DNA of 64,000 nucleotides, from positions 346,456-410,455 of the forward strand of contig NZ_KE383936.1 in NCBI RefSeq assembly GCF_000422865.1, read 5' to 3'. Shown here piece after piece: positions 45,573-55,440 of this stretch. The stretch is from Oceanospirillum maris DSM 6286. GTDB taxonomy: Bacteria > Pseudomonadota > Gammaproteobacteria > Pseudomonadales > Halomonadaceae. Within the stretch, counting starts at the first letter, position 1, and every line of letters begins with the position of its first letter. The notes beneath the pieces were generated by a model. That model saw only the letters and a program-made list of their open reading frames with translations. It made no database searches and was not told the DNA's origin. The translations under genes and the position numbers were made by a program.

Positions 45573-47263
45573 TGAGAAAGAAACCTATTCTGGCCATTAT
45601 TGGTCTTCGTTATCCTATTGCATTATGCGTCTTGCTTCTTGCTGGTTTATTACTGGCGGGGCGGATGGTGCACCTACATATTGCCGATAGAGATTTTTTA
45701 CAAGAACAGGGTGATGCTCGAAGCGTGCGGATTGACAGTATTCCCGGTTATCGTGGAATGATTCAAGACCGTAACGGTGAACCTCTTGCACTGAGTACAC
45801 CAGTGACAACGTTATGGGCCAATCCCAAGCACTTCCAGGCCAGTGATGAGAAGCTTGCCGCATTGGCTAAAGCGATTGATATGCCTGTGGTTCGGTTGAA
45901 AAGACGTTTAGCTGCCGCTGAAGGTAAAGGTTTTATTTATCTGCGCCGGCATATGATTCCTGAAGAAGCTAAGATTGCCCTTGACCTTAATATCGCAGGT
46001 GTTTATGGCCAGCCAGAATATAAACGATATTATCCAGCCCATGAGATGGCTGCACATTTGGTTGGTTTTACCAATATTGATGATAAGGGGCAGGAAGGAT
46101 TGGAACTGGCCTTTGATGCGGCTTTGAAAGGTAAACCTGGTCAGAAAAAAGTGCTTAAAGATCGCCGAGGCCATGTTTTTCGTGACCTTCAAGTTTTAGA
46201 ACGCCCCCAACCAGGCCAAGATATACAGTTGACCATTGATCTTAATTTACAGTTTATGGCTTACCGTGAGCTAAAAGCTGCGGTGGATCAGCATGGTGCC
46301 AAAGCTGGTGCCGTTGTTTTGTTGGACGCAGAAAGTGGTGAAGTATTGGCCATGGTTAGCCAGCCATCCTACAACCCGAATGACCGAAGTTCTCTGGATT
46401 TGGCCGCATTGCGCAACCGTCCTCTTATCGATCTGTTTGAACCGGGTTCAACTATTAAACCTTTAACCATCGCATCCGCTATCGCCAGTGGGCATTACAA
46501 AGCTGATGATATAGTCGACACTTCACCGGGCTATCTTCGCTTAGGGGGCCATAGTATTCGGGATTTTCGCAATTACGGCCCTTTAAGCCTGACCAATATA
46601 ATTACTAAATCGAGTAACGTAGGGGTGGCTAAAATGGCTCTCTCGATGCCGATTGATACAGTTTGGTCTTATTTGCAGCAGATGGGATTGGGGCAAACCA
46701 CGGGTATCGGTTTTCCGGGTGAAGGTGTTGGTTCTTTAGTCGCGCCACGCTTAGGCCAGAAAGCTAAAATTGCCACGATGGCCTATGGCTACGGGCTTGC
46801 CGTGACGTCATTGCAATTGGCGCAGGCCTATCAGGTATTGGCGAATCATGGCGTGAAAAAATATGTGTCTTTGCTTAAGCGTGCAGATAAATTACCCGAT
46901 GAGCGCATTATACCGGAGAGCACCGCTAATCGTGTGGTAGAGATGATGGAAACAGTAACAACGCGAGGTGGTACGGGTACTCGGGCGGCTATCCCAGGTT
47001 ATCGTATTGGCGGCAAAACAGGTACGGTCCATAAAGTTGGGTCAACCGGTTATGAGTATGAGTATATGGCTATTTTTGCCGGTATTGCTCCTGTTTCTGA
47101 TCCTAAGGTTGTGGCTATCGTTTGGGTTGATAGCCCATCGGGTCGTGAGTATCACGGTGGCGAGGTTGCTGCACCAATCTTTGGACGTATTATGGGCAAT
47201 GCGCTACGTTACTTAAATGTTGCTCCCGATAAGGAGATTCAGGAGACCACTGATGCTCGCTAA
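45572..47263 (+). CDS. ftsI: Septal peptidoglycan transpeptidase FtsI (PBP3)
   Basis: 563-residue class B penicillin-binding protein. One membrane segment (about 14-31), a pedestal domain with RGMIQDRNGEPLAL, and a transpeptidase domain with Ser293-Thr-Ile-Lys296, SSN at 347-349 and KTGT at 482. It crosslinks septal peptidoglycan with FtsW. Its end overlaps murE. Confidence 0.96.
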   Translation: MRKKPILAIIGLRYPIALCVLLLAGLLLAGRMVHLHIADRDFLQEQGDARSVRIDSIPGYRGMIQDRNGEPLALSTPVTTLWANPKHFQASDEKLAALAKAIDMPVVRLKRRLAAAEGKGFIYLRRHMIPEEAKIALDLNIAGVYGQPEYKRYYPAHEMAAHLVGFTNIDDKGQEGLELAFDAALKGKPGQKKVLKDRRGHVFRDLQVLERPQPGQDIQLTIDLNLQFMAYRELKAAVDQHGAKAGAVVLLDAESGEVLAMVSQPSYNPNDRSSLDLAALRNRPLIDLFEPGSTIKPLTIASAIASGHYKADDIVDTSPGYLRLGGHSIRDFRNYGPLSLTNIITKSSNVGVAKMALSMPIDTVWSYLQQMGLGQTTGIGFPGEGVGSLVAPRLGQKAKIATMAYGYGLAVTSLQLAQAYQVLANHGVKKYVSLLKRADKLPDERIIPESTANRVVEMMETVTTRGGTGTRAAIPGYRIGGKTGTVHKVGSTGYEYEYMAIFAGIAPVSDPKVVAIVWVDSPSGREYHGGEVAAPIFGRIMGNALRYLNVAPDKEIQETTDAR

Positions 47264-48893
47264 TAATTTTATACCCACTGATAACCGTTTTGTCCCCTAT
47301 CTGCAGCAAAAACTTGTCGTACTTTTTCCCGAGCTCTTGCCTGAATTCTTTTCTGATCGATCCACTACTCCAGCCTTGACGGGGCTATTGCGTATCGACT
47401 CCCGGCAAATTGAGCGCCACGATATTTTTGTCGCTCTTAATGGTACTCAGCATAAAGGCCGTGATTTTATTCCCTCCGCCATAGAGAAGGGCGCGGGTTT
47501 GGTCTTGCTGGAGTCTGATGTTGATACGCTCTATTGGGTTGAATCCATACCGATTGTGGCGCTTAAAGACTTACGTCATCGCTTAGGCGCTTGGTTGGCA
47601 GCAGCCGGCGAGCTAAATACAGGTTCACCGCACTTGATTGGCATTACGGGAACCAATGGTAAAACATCGGTTAGCCATTACCTTGCTCAACTATTAGAGA
47701 TGCTCGGTGAGAAAGCCGCGGTTATTGGGACGGTTGGAATCGGTGCATTAAATGATCTTAAAACAGCAACCCATACTACGCCGGATCTGATTCAACTACA
47801 TCAGGTGTTAGCCACGCTAAAAAGGCAAGATTTTAACTATCAGGTGATGGAGGTTTCCTCTCACGCTCTTGATCAAAAACGTACCGCTGGCGTGCCTTTT
47901 GAAGTGGGTATTTTTACCAATTTAAGCCGAGACCATCTTGATTACCATGGCACTATGGCGGCTTATGGTGCTGCGAAATCAGCCTTATTTACTCAATACC
48001 CTTTGTCGGTTGCTCTATTAAATGCCGATGATGCTTATTACCCTGAGTTGAAGGCGACGATTGCATCGAATAATACTGATGTTCGTTTGCTAAGTTACAG
48101 TCTTGATAAAACCGATGCGGACCTTTATTGCGAGACGCTATTAGCTCATCCTCAAGGATTTCAGCTGACCTTAAATGGTCGTTGGGGTTCGTTTGATGTG
48201 TCGTTACCGCTATTGGGTGATTTTAATGTGGCGAATGCTTTAGCGGCCACTGCTGTGCTTTTTGCTCTTGGCTTTAAGCCTGATCAGGTTGTTGCTCAAC
48301 TGCGACAGATTAAGCCCGTGGCGGGGCGTATGCAGTTAGTCTCTATCAATGAAGCGTTAAGCGGCGATAACTGCAAGGATTCTAACGTTAACAGGCTGCC
48401 TAAGGTTGTTGTCGATTATGCTCATACACCGGATGCCTTAGAAAATGCTTTGCTTGCCGTGGGCGGGCATATTCAAGGATGTCTGTGGTGTGTTTTTGGT
48501 TGCGGTGGTGATCGAGATGCGGGGAAACGACCTCTAATGGCTGAAGTGGCCTCTCGTTTGTCCGATAACGTTATTGTGACTAGCGATAATCCTAGAAGTG
48601 AAAATCCCGCTGATATTGTATTTCAAGTGGAAGCTGGATTAATAAAGCCTGCCACCTTGGTTGATGTTGATCGCCAGCGAGCGATCGAACAGGCGATACT
48701 GCGGGCTGATACTGATGACGTTATTCTAATTGCCGGCAAAGGCCACGAGACCTACCAAGAGATTCAAGGTGTGCGTCATTACTTCGATGATGTTGATGTT
48801 GCACAGGCAGCTTTGCGGTTAAGGGGGCATCAGGCTTTGGTGTCTCAAACCACAGCGTCGTCTCTAACCCCTGCAGAAGGAACGTCTTTATGA
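47253..48893 (+). CDS. murE: UDP-MurNAc-tripeptide synthetase MurE
   Basis: 546-residue Mur ligase that adds the third residue (meso-diaminopimelate, judging by DNPR) to UDP-MurNAc-L-Ala-D-Glu. ATP site GITGTNGKTSVSHY, carbamylated-Lys region, and the SDNPRSENPADI motif that binds diaminopimelate. It is about 50 residues longer than usual (E. coli 495), partly by an insertion SGDNCKDSNVNRLP near residue 370. GGAG precedes the ATG, which lies inside the ftsI end. Confidence 0.94.
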   Translation: MLANNFIPTDNRFVPYLQQKLVVLFPELLPEFFSDRSTTPALTGLLRIDSRQIERHDIFVALNGTQHKGRDFIPSAIEKGAGLVLLESDVDTLYWVESIPIVALKDLRHRLGAWLAAAGELNTGSPHLIGITGTNGKTSVSHYLAQLLEMLGEKAAVIGTVGIGALNDLKTATHTTPDLIQLHQVLATLKRQDFNYQVMEVSSHALDQKRTAGVPFEVGIFTNLSRDHLDYHGTMAAYGAAKSALFTQYPLSVALLNADDAYYPELKATIASNNTDVRLLSYSLDKTDADLYCETLLAHPQGFQLTLNGRWGSFDVSLPLLGDFNVANALAATAVLFALGFKPDQVVAQLRQIKPVAGRMQLVSINEALSGDNCKDSNVNRLPKVVVDYAHTPDALENALLAVGGHIQGCLWCVFGCGGDRDAGKRPLMAEVASRLSDNVIVTSDNPRSENPADIVFQVEAGLIKPATLVDVDRQRAIEQAILRADTDDVILIAGKGHETYQEIQGVRHYFDDVDVAQAALRLRGHQALVSQTTASSLTPAEGTSL

Positions 48894-50353
48894 TCCGCGC
48901 ACTTTTATTGAGTGAATTACAGCAGTATTTTGGTGGCGAGCGGCTTAAGGGCGATGTGGCATTTACGGGGATAGAAACGGATTCTCGGGCAAATCTATCG
49001 GGTAACGTTTTTTTAGCATTAAAAGGTGAGCGTTTTGACGGTCATCTTTTTTGCCAACAGGCGCAAAATCAAGGGGCTGTTGGTTTGGTTGTGAGTGATT
49101 ATCAACCTGATATCGACCTGCCTCAATGGCTTGTGCCTGATACTCGTATCGCTTTAGGCCAGATTGCCACTTACAATCGTGGGTTATTTACTGGGCCGGT
49201 TATTGCGATTACGGGTAATAGTGGCAAAACAACGGTTAAAGAGATGCTGGGCGCTATTTTGACCGAGGCAGTTGGTCAGAATAAGGTGTTGATTACTGCG
49301 GGCAATTTCAATAACGATATTGGCGTACCTTTGACATTGATGCGTTTAAGCGAGCAGCATCAATATGCGGTGATTGAACTGGGTGCAAATCATCTAGGTG
49401 AAATCGACTACTGCGGGAGGATTGCACGGCCCGATATCGGCGTGGTACTGAATGTTACAGGTGCCCATTTAGGTGAATTTGGCTCGATTCAACAAATAGC
49501 GCAGGCTAAGGGTGAGTTGATACAGGTCTTGGGTTCTGAAGGCAAAATTGTGGTTAACTACGATGATGCTTTTGTCGATTACTGGATTAGTCTTGCGGGT
49601 GAGCGATTATTAACCGGCTATTCAATGCTGAAGTTTGATTCTGATCAGGCTGTTATTGCAGAAGAATCTGAAGGAAATTCTGTAGAGCGCTCTGTAGGAA
49701 GTTCTGTAGAGAAAATTGATCTATACGCTACCGATCTACAGGTGACGGAATGCGGTTATCGTTTTAATCTCTGTGTCTCGGATCGTTTAGCAGATGCTAG
49801 GCATTTATCGGAAAGACGTATTCCTGTTCAATTACAAGTCCCAGCTCGCCATAATGTGAGCAATGCTTTGGCGGCTGCTTCAGCAGCACTGCAGTTGGGA
49901 CTTGATTTGACGTGCATCGCTCAAGGGTTGAATCACTTTTCTGGAGTGAGTGGTCGCTTGCAAACGGTTACAGGGCTTCAACAGTCTCGTATCATCAATG
50001 ACAGTTACAATGCTAACCCAGGATCTGTTAGAGCCGCGATTGATACATTAATGGATTACTCCGGTGAGCATATTCTGGTACTAGGCGATATTGGTGAGTT
50101 AGGCGCTGCTACAGAGCAAGCCCATCAAGAATTGGGAATCTATGCGAAAGCCAAGGGCGTGGGACGTCTATTGACTATCGGGCAGTTCACAGCATTGACC
50201 TGCCAAGCGTTTGGTTCGGGGGCGGAACACTTTGCTGATAAGGCATCTCTGATTGCTGCCATAAAACCGCATTTAAAAAGTGATACGACGCTTCTTGTTA
50301 AAGGTTCTCGTAGTTCAAAGATGGAATTAGTTGTTACGGGGCTTACGCTGTAA
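48890..50353 (+). CDS. murF: UDP-MurNAc-tripeptide-D-Ala-D-Ala ligase MurF
   Basis: 487-residue Mur ligase that attaches D-Ala-D-Ala to complete the pentapeptide. ATP loop AITGNSGKTTVKEM and NAGNFNNDIGVP (TAGNFNNDIG here) are present; RIINDSYNANPGSVRAAI is the family-specific motif. A repetitive polar insertion (EGNSVERSVGSSVEK near residue 262) lies between strands of the central domain. It overlaps murE by four bases. Confidence 0.94.
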   Translation: MIRALLLSELQQYFGGERLKGDVAFTGIETDSRANLSGNVFLALKGERFDGHLFCQQAQNQGAVGLVVSDYQPDIDLPQWLVPDTRIALGQIATYNRGLFTGPVIAITGNSGKTTVKEMLGAILTEAVGQNKVLITAGNFNNDIGVPLTLMRLSEQHQYAVIELGANHLGEIDYCGRIARPDIGVVLNVTGAHLGEFGSIQQIAQAKGELIQVLGSEGKIVVNYDDAFVDYWISLAGERLLTGYSMLKFDSDQAVIAEESEGNSVERSVGSSVEKIDLYATDLQVTECGYRFNLCVSDRLADARHLSERRIPVQLQVPARHNVSNALAAASAALQLGLDLTCIAQGLNHFSGVSGRLQTVTGLQQSRIINDSYNANPGSVRAAIDTLMDYSGEHILVLGDIGELGAATEQAHQELGIYAKAKGVGRLLTIGQFTALTCQAFGSGAEHFADKASLIAAIKPHLKSDTTLLVKGSRSSKMELVVTGLTL

Positions 50354-50449
50354 TACTAATAACATATCTAGCATTTGCCCAAGATTGCCCCTTTTAATAT
50401 TATAATGAAAATGCCCCAAAGAGGGCTAAAACAAGGAAATAACCTACAA

Positions 50450-51532
50450 ATGCTTCTGATTTTTGCCGATTGGCTCGCCGATTACTACAGCCCTTTTACT
50501 GTCTTTAATTACCTAACCCTGCGGGCTATTCTTGGTGTGTTAACGGCTCTGGCGTTGTCATTGTTCCTAGGGCCTTGGATGATTCGTAAGTTAGTGTCTG
50601 CTCAGATTGGGCAATCGGTTCGTAATGACGGGCCCCAAAGCCACCTGAGCAAAAATGGTACGCCAACTATGGGTGGTGCCTTAATTATTTGCTCTATTGG
50701 GGTCAGTACGCTGCTATGGGCGGACTTAAATAATCGTTATGTATGGGTTGTATTGCTGGTTACGCTACTGTTTGGTGCCGTAGGTTGGGTTGATGATTAT
50801 CGAAAAGTGGTTGAAAAGAATTCTCGCGGATTGCCCGGTAAATGGAAATATTTTTGGCAATCAATAGCAGGCTTTGGTGCTGCAATTTTTCTATTCCAAA
50901 CCGCGCCGTCACCAGCCGAAACCTCTTTGATATTGCCTTTTATCAAAGATTTTAGTTGGGAAATGGGGGGCTTTTTTGTTGTGCTTACCTACTTTGTGAT
51001 TGTCGGGACGAGTAATGCCGTTAATTTAACGGATGGCCTTGATGGTTTAGCTATCTTGCCGACGGTTATGGTGGCCTCGGCTTTGGGTGTTTTTGCCTAT
51101 GTATCCGGTAATACTGAGTTTTCTACGTATCTGAATATTCCTTATATTGCAGGCTCTGGCGAGCTGTTGGTCTTTTGCGCCACCATCGCGGGAGCGGGCT
51201 TAGGTTTTCTCTGGTTTAACACCTACCCTGCGCAAGTATTTATGGGGGATGTGGGGGCTTTGGCTCTTGGGGCGGCTTTAGGTGTGGTTGCGGTTATTGT
51301 GCGCCAAGAAGTTGTACTCTTTATTATGGGTGGTGTTTTCGTGATGGAGACGGTGTCTGTTATTTTACAGGTCGCCTCTTTTAAACTGACAGGACGACGT
51401 ATTTTTAGAATGGCGCCGATTCATCACCACTTTGAACTTAAGGGGTGGCCTGAACCACGGGTGATTGTTCGTTTTTGGATTATTACGGTTGTTCTGGTAT
51501 TAATTGGTCTAGCAACATTAAAACTGCGTTAA
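50450..51532 (+). CDS. mraY: Phospho-MurNAc-pentapeptide transferase MraY
   Basis: 360-residue polytopic membrane enzyme that makes lipid I on undecaprenyl phosphate. About ten membrane segments; conserved GTPTMGG, the Asp-rich [17 protein letters not shown] and [11 protein letters not shown] with the [14 protein letters not shown] histidine motif. The ATG giving [16 protein letters not shown] matches the family length exactly; a longer frame is spurious. Confidence 0.96.
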   Translation: MLLIFADWLADYYSPFTVFNYLTLRAILGVLTALALSLFLGPWMIRKLVSAQIGQSVRNDGPQSHLSKNGTPTMGGALIICSIGVSTLLWADLNNRYVWVVLLVTLLFGAVGWVDDYRKVVEKNSRGLPGKWKYFWQSIAGFGAAIFLFQTAPSPAETSLILPFIKDFSWEMGGFFVVLTYFVIVGTSNAVNLTDGLDGLAILPTVMVASALGVFAYVSGNTEFSTYLNIPYIAGSGELLVFCATIAGAGLGFLWFNTYPAQVFMGDVGALALGAALGVVAVIVRQEVVLFIMGGVFVMETVSVILQVASFKLTGRRIFRMAPIHHHFELKGWPEPRVIVRFWIITVVLVLIGLATLKLR

Positions 51533-51651
51533 AACAAAAAACGGGCTAAAACAAACTGAAACTCTTTATATCGTATAGACCGGCAGAGTTATCGTTTTAG
51601 CAGTCTTTAAAACGCGTATAAACCAGGATGGTGGGTACGCAACGTTATTTC

Positions 51652-51667
51652 GCGGCAACCGTGCCGC
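51652..51667 (+). other. Small hairpin before murD
   Basis: GCGGCA-ACCG-TGCCGC, six-base stem, 18 bases before the murD start. No T run, so probably leader structure. Confidence 0.35.
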
Positions 51668-51685
51668 TTAACCGAGGATGTCACT

Positions 51686-53020
51686 GTGTCCCATAGCGTT
51701 ATTATAGGTTTAGGTCAGACGGGGCTATCATGCGCTCGTTTTCTGGCAAGCAAGGGAGAGCACTTCGCTATCGCGGATACTCGTTTTAACCCACCGGGTT
51801 TGACCGAGTTTGAACTAGAGTTTCCCCATATTGAACTTTGGTTAGGCCCTTTAGACGCAGGGCCATTGTGTGATGCTTCTCAGCTTATTGTTAGCCCCGG
51901 TATCTCTATTAGCGAACCTGCTATTGCTAGGGCACTTGATGCTGGCGTTCCTGTTATCGGAGATGTTGAACTTTTTATTCGTGAAGTTTCCACACCGATT
52001 GTCGCTATTACTGGCTCGAATGCAAAAAGCACGGTGACCAGTCTAGTGGCACATATGGCTGTCAAGGCGGGCATTGACGTTGGAGCTGGCGGCAATATTG
52101 GTTTACCTGTATTAGATTTACTTTCTGAGGGCGAGAAAGAGCTTTATGTGTTGGAGTTGTCATCGTTCCAATTAGAAACAACCCATAGCTTACGGGCTAA
52201 AGTGGCAACTATCTTAAACTTGAGCGCCGATCATCTTGATAGGTACCCTGATATGCTGGAGTATGGCTTAGCTAAACAGCGTATTTATACGGGCTGTGAA
52301 ACAGCGGTTATTAACCGTGATGATGATGCAACTCAGCCGGTTCATGAGTTCAAAAGTAATCTCGTGAGTTTTGGCTTAAATCGACCTGAAGCAGGGCAGT
52401 TTGGCTTGCTGACTTGGGGTGGTGGTGTTTGGTTAGCTGAAGGTGATAAGGCTCTGATTTCTGTAGATGAGATCGCTTTAACCGGCCGTCACGGCCAGAT
52501 TAATGCACTATCTGCTTTGGCTCTGGGTCAAGGTGCAGGGCTTCCTATGGACGCTATGTTGGCAGCATTGAAGGACTTCAAAGGTTTAGACCACCGTTGT
52601 CAGTTAATTCAAACTCACAACGGTGTTCGTTTTATTGATGATTCTAAAGGCACTAATGTTGGCGCAACCGTTGCGGCTTTAAATGGTTTGGCTGGTGAAG
52701 GGAAAATAGTTCTTATCGCTGGCGGTGATGGTAAAGCTGCTGTCTTTGATGAGCTGGCAGCGCCGATTGCTAAGCATTGCCGTGGAGTGGTGCTTATTGG
52801 GCGGGATGCTAATTTGATTGCGGATGTGCTGAGCGCTGATATACCCGTTTACAAAGTCGGATCAATGGATGAGGCTGTTCATAAAGCGGTAGCATTAGCT
52901 CAAAACGGTGATCAGGTGCTTTTATCCCCTGCCTGTGCCAGTTGGGATATGTTTAAAAGCTATATTGCTCGAGGTCAGGCATTTGTCTCTGCCGTTAAGG
53001 GTATTTGTAGTGCTAGCTGA
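51686..53020 (+). CDS. murD: UDP-MurNAc-L-Ala:D-Glu ligase MurD
   Basis: 444-residue Mur ligase that adds D-glutamate. N-terminal Rossmann-like domain SVIIGLGQTGLSCARFLASKG, ATP site AITGSNAKSTVTSL (Ala in place of the usual Gly, also seen in Pseudomonas-type MurD) and the FIDDSKGTNVGAT motif. The start is GTG with GAGG in front; no ATG fits. ftsW overlaps its end. Confidence 0.94.
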   Translation: MSHSVIIGLGQTGLSCARFLASKGEHFAIADTRFNPPGLTEFELEFPHIELWLGPLDAGPLCDASQLIVSPGISISEPAIARALDAGVPVIGDVELFIREVSTPIVAITGSNAKSTVTSLVAHMAVKAGIDVGAGGNIGLPVLDLLSEGEKELYVLELSSFQLETTHSLRAKVATILNLSADHLDRYPDMLEYGLAKQRIYTGCETAVINRDDDATQPVHEFKSNLVSFGLNRPEAGQFGLLTWGGGVWLAEGDKALISVDEIALTGRHGQINALSALALGQGAGLPMDAMLAALKDFKGLDHRCQLIQTHNGVRFIDDSKGTNVGATVAALNGLAGEGKIVLIAGGDGKAAVFDELAAPIAKHCRGVVLIGRDANLIADVLSADIPVYKVGSMDEAVHKAVALAQNGDQVLLSPACASWDMFKSYIARGQAFVSAVKGICSAS

Positions 53021-54305
53021 TCAAAAACAGCAACTGATAAAACGTGTTACCCGTGGGCGTGAAAGTGTTGAGCGCCTAGCGGCGTCTTGTTATCAACAGA
53101 TGCGCCCATTGCTTGAGTTATTAAACGTGGTGCATGTCAATCGAGAAATGACCCGCCGTTTAGACGGTTGGTTGTTGTTCTCTGCTTTGTTTCTACTATT
53201 CCTTGGTTGGTTGATGGTGACATCTGCCTCCATGGAAGTGGCGGGTAGTCGCTACGGTAATCCCTTCTTTTTTAGCTTACGCCACGGTATTTATCTATTG
53301 ATGGGGTTAGGGCTTGGCTTGTTTATTGTTCTTGTACCGATGCGTTGGTGGTACGACAACAGTTTTGCTCTGCTTCTTTTAGCTTTTATTCTCCTAATAG
53401 CCGTATTGATACCGGGTATCGGGCGGGAGGTAAACGGTAGTTCGCGCTGGATATCTCTAGGCTTAGTCAATTTACAGGCATCTGAATTAGCTAAGTTATT
53501 TATGGTGGTTTATTTGGCTGGCTATTTAGTCCGCCGTTTGGATGAGGTTCGTGAACAGTGGTCAGGTTTTATTAAGCCATTAGGCGTTATGGTCTTTATG
53601 GGGCTATTACTGATTATGGAGCCTGATTACGGCGCTACCGTTGTTATTCTGGGCAGTATGCTAGGGATGTTGTTTCTTTCTGGCGTAGGTATGAAACGCT
53701 TTTTGCTGCTGCTTGTTAGCACCGTTTGTATGGCGGGCTTTATCGCTTTATTGCAGCCTTATCGGATGAAACGTCTGACAACCTATTTTGATCCTTGGGC
53801 CGCTCAATTTGATTCAGGTTATCAGTTGACCCAGGCATTGATTGCTTTTGGTCGAGGTGGTTGGTCCGGTTTAGGGCTGGGTAATAGTGTGCAGAAACTT
53901 TTTTACTTACCTGAAGCTCACACTGACTTTGTTTTTGCGATTTTGGCTGAAGAGCTTGGGCTAATTGGTGCGCTTGTGGCGCTCATTATTTATGGGCTTT
54001 TGATTTATCGTATGATTTCAATTGCTCAGAAAGCCGGCAAGGTTGGTTTGCTTTTCCACTGTTACACCGGTTTTGGTTTGGCGTTAGTGATAGCCGCTCA
54101 GACGTTTATTAATATTGGCGTGAATACAGGTTTGTTGCCGACCAAGGGATTAACGCTGCCCTTTATGAGTTATGGCGGTAGTAGTCTGTTGATTAGTTGT
54201 GTCATGGTAGCCATTTGCCTGAGAATTGATCAAGAAATTCGCCATAAACTAGATGACGATGAAAATAGAAGAGCTGAATATGCCCGTCGACGCGCAAGAA
54301 AGTAA
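53010..54305 (+). CDS. ftsW: Septal peptidoglycan glycosyltransferase FtsW
   Basis: 431-residue SEDS protein that polymerises lipid II with FtsI. Ten membrane segments; conserved LMVTSAS near the first segment, the catalytic Asp in MEPDYGATVV, GNSVQKLFYLPEAHTDFVFAILAEELG and PTKGLTLPFMSYGGSSL. The open frame extends far into murD; the GTG preceded by AAGGGT is preferred, giving a cytoplasmic leader of about 45 residues. An ATG at 53100 is an alternative. Confidence 0.92.
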   Translation: MLADQKQQLIKRVTRGRESVERLAASCYQQMRPLLELLNVVHVNREMTRRLDGWLLFSALFLLFLGWLMVTSASMEVAGSRYGNPFFFSLRHGIYLLMGLGLGLFIVLVPMRWWYDNSFALLLLAFILLIAVLIPGIGREVNGSSRWISLGLVNLQASELAKLFMVVYLAGYLVRRLDEVREQWSGFIKPLGVMVFMGLLLIMEPDYGATVVILGSMLGMLFLSGVGMKRFLLLLVSTVCMAGFIALLQPYRMKRLTTYFDPWAAQFDSGYQLTQALIAFGRGGWSGLGLGNSVQKLFYLPEAHTDFVFAILAEELGLIGALVALIIYGLLIYRMISIAQKAGKVGLLFHCYTGFGLALVIAAQTFINIGVNTGLLPTKGLTLPFMSYGGSSLLISCVMVAICLRIDQEIRHKLDDDENRRAEYARRRARK

Positions 54306-55440
54306 ACCCTTAGGGGCTAATGACCGCTCTGGTGGTCCTCCAGTCTTGACCGGGCGCTATAGGGGAAAGAAGGTGATGTTAATGGCCGGAGGTACTGGTG
54401 GTCACGTGATTCCTGCGCTTTCTCTAGCGGATCAATTTCGGGCAGAAGGCTTAGACGTTGAATGGTTGGGTAGTCCTCAAGGTATTGAAAATCGTTTGGT
54501 ACCTGCCGCCGGTATTCCTTTAAATTGTATTGAGGTTGTTGGTCTACGGGGTAAAGGCTTGCTACGAAAACTGGTTGCCCCGCTCCTTATATTGAGAGCG
54601 GTGCAGCAGGCGATGACTATTTTGCGTCGTTTTAAGCCTGACTTTGTTGTGGGGTTGGGCGGCTTTGCCAGTGGCCCAGGTGGGATTGCTGCTCGCGTAC
54701 TTGGTATTCCTGTTTATATCCATGAACAAAATGCAGTCGCTGGCATGACAAACCGTTGGCTCTCTAAGATTGCACGGCAAACCTATGCTGCTTTTCCTGG
54801 GGCCTTTTCTGCAACAGTTGGTGCTGAGGTTGTGGGTAATCCTGTGCGAGAAAGTTTATTGTCGATACCGGATAAAACATATTTTGATGAAAAATATGAT
54901 GCCAAGCTAAGAGTACTCGTTATTGGTGGTAGCTTAGGTGCACAGGTGTTTAATGAGCGTATGCCTGATGCATTGGCTTTGATGACGCAAGATCAACGAC
55001 CAGATGTTTGGCACCAAACAGGTAAAGGTAAATTAGAGGCGACACAGGCACGTTATAAAAGCTTAGATGTTTCTGTCAAAAGCCAAGAGTTTATTGATGA
55101 TATGACAGGGGCTTTTGACTGGGCTGATTTAGTTGTTTGCCGAGCAGGGGCCTTAACGGTCTCTGAACTTGCGGCGGCGGGTAGAGCTTCAGTCTTAGTT
55201 CCCCTTCCTATTGCTGTTGATGATCACCAAACGGCAAATGCCCGCTTTTTAGTTGAAGCGGATGCAGGTATTCTGCTGCCACAAAAAGAGATGGATACGC
55301 AGGTGTTAGCAGATCTTTTGCAACAGTTGGCGAGTGATCCTAAAAAAGTTTTAGCGATGGGCAAAAATGCTCGTCGTGTTGCACGGCCGTTGGCAACAGA
55401 GGCGGTGGTACAAGGGTGTTTGGAGAAGAGTTTTGGCTGA
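54280..55440 (+). CDS. murG: UDP-GlcNAc:lipid I N-acetylglucosaminyltransferase MurG
   Basis: 386-residue peripheral membrane glycosyltransferase that forms lipid II. GT-B fold with [50 protein letters not shown] and the donor site [24 protein letters not shown]. The first 30 residues are absent from most homologues; an ATG at 54253 and a GTG at 54373 (after AGGGGA) are alternative starts. It overlaps ftsW and murC. Confidence 0.92.
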   Translation: MPVDAQESKPLGANDRSGGPPVLTGRYRGKKVMLMAGGTGGHVIPALSLADQFRAEGLDVEWLGSPQGIENRLVPAAGIPLNCIEVVGLRGKGLLRKLVAPLLILRAVQQAMTILRRFKPDFVVGLGGFASGPGGIAARVLGIPVYIHEQNAVAGMTNRWLSKIARQTYAAFPGAFSATVGAEVVGNPVRESLLSIPDKTYFDEKYDAKLRVLVIGGSLGAQVFNERMPDALALMTQDQRPDVWHQTGKGKLEATQARYKSLDVSVKSQEFIDDMTGAFDWADLVVCRAGALTVSELAAAGRASVLVPLPIAVDDHQTANARFLVEADAGILLPQKEMDTQVLADLLQQLASDPKKVLAMGKNARRVARPLATEAVVQGCLEKSFG

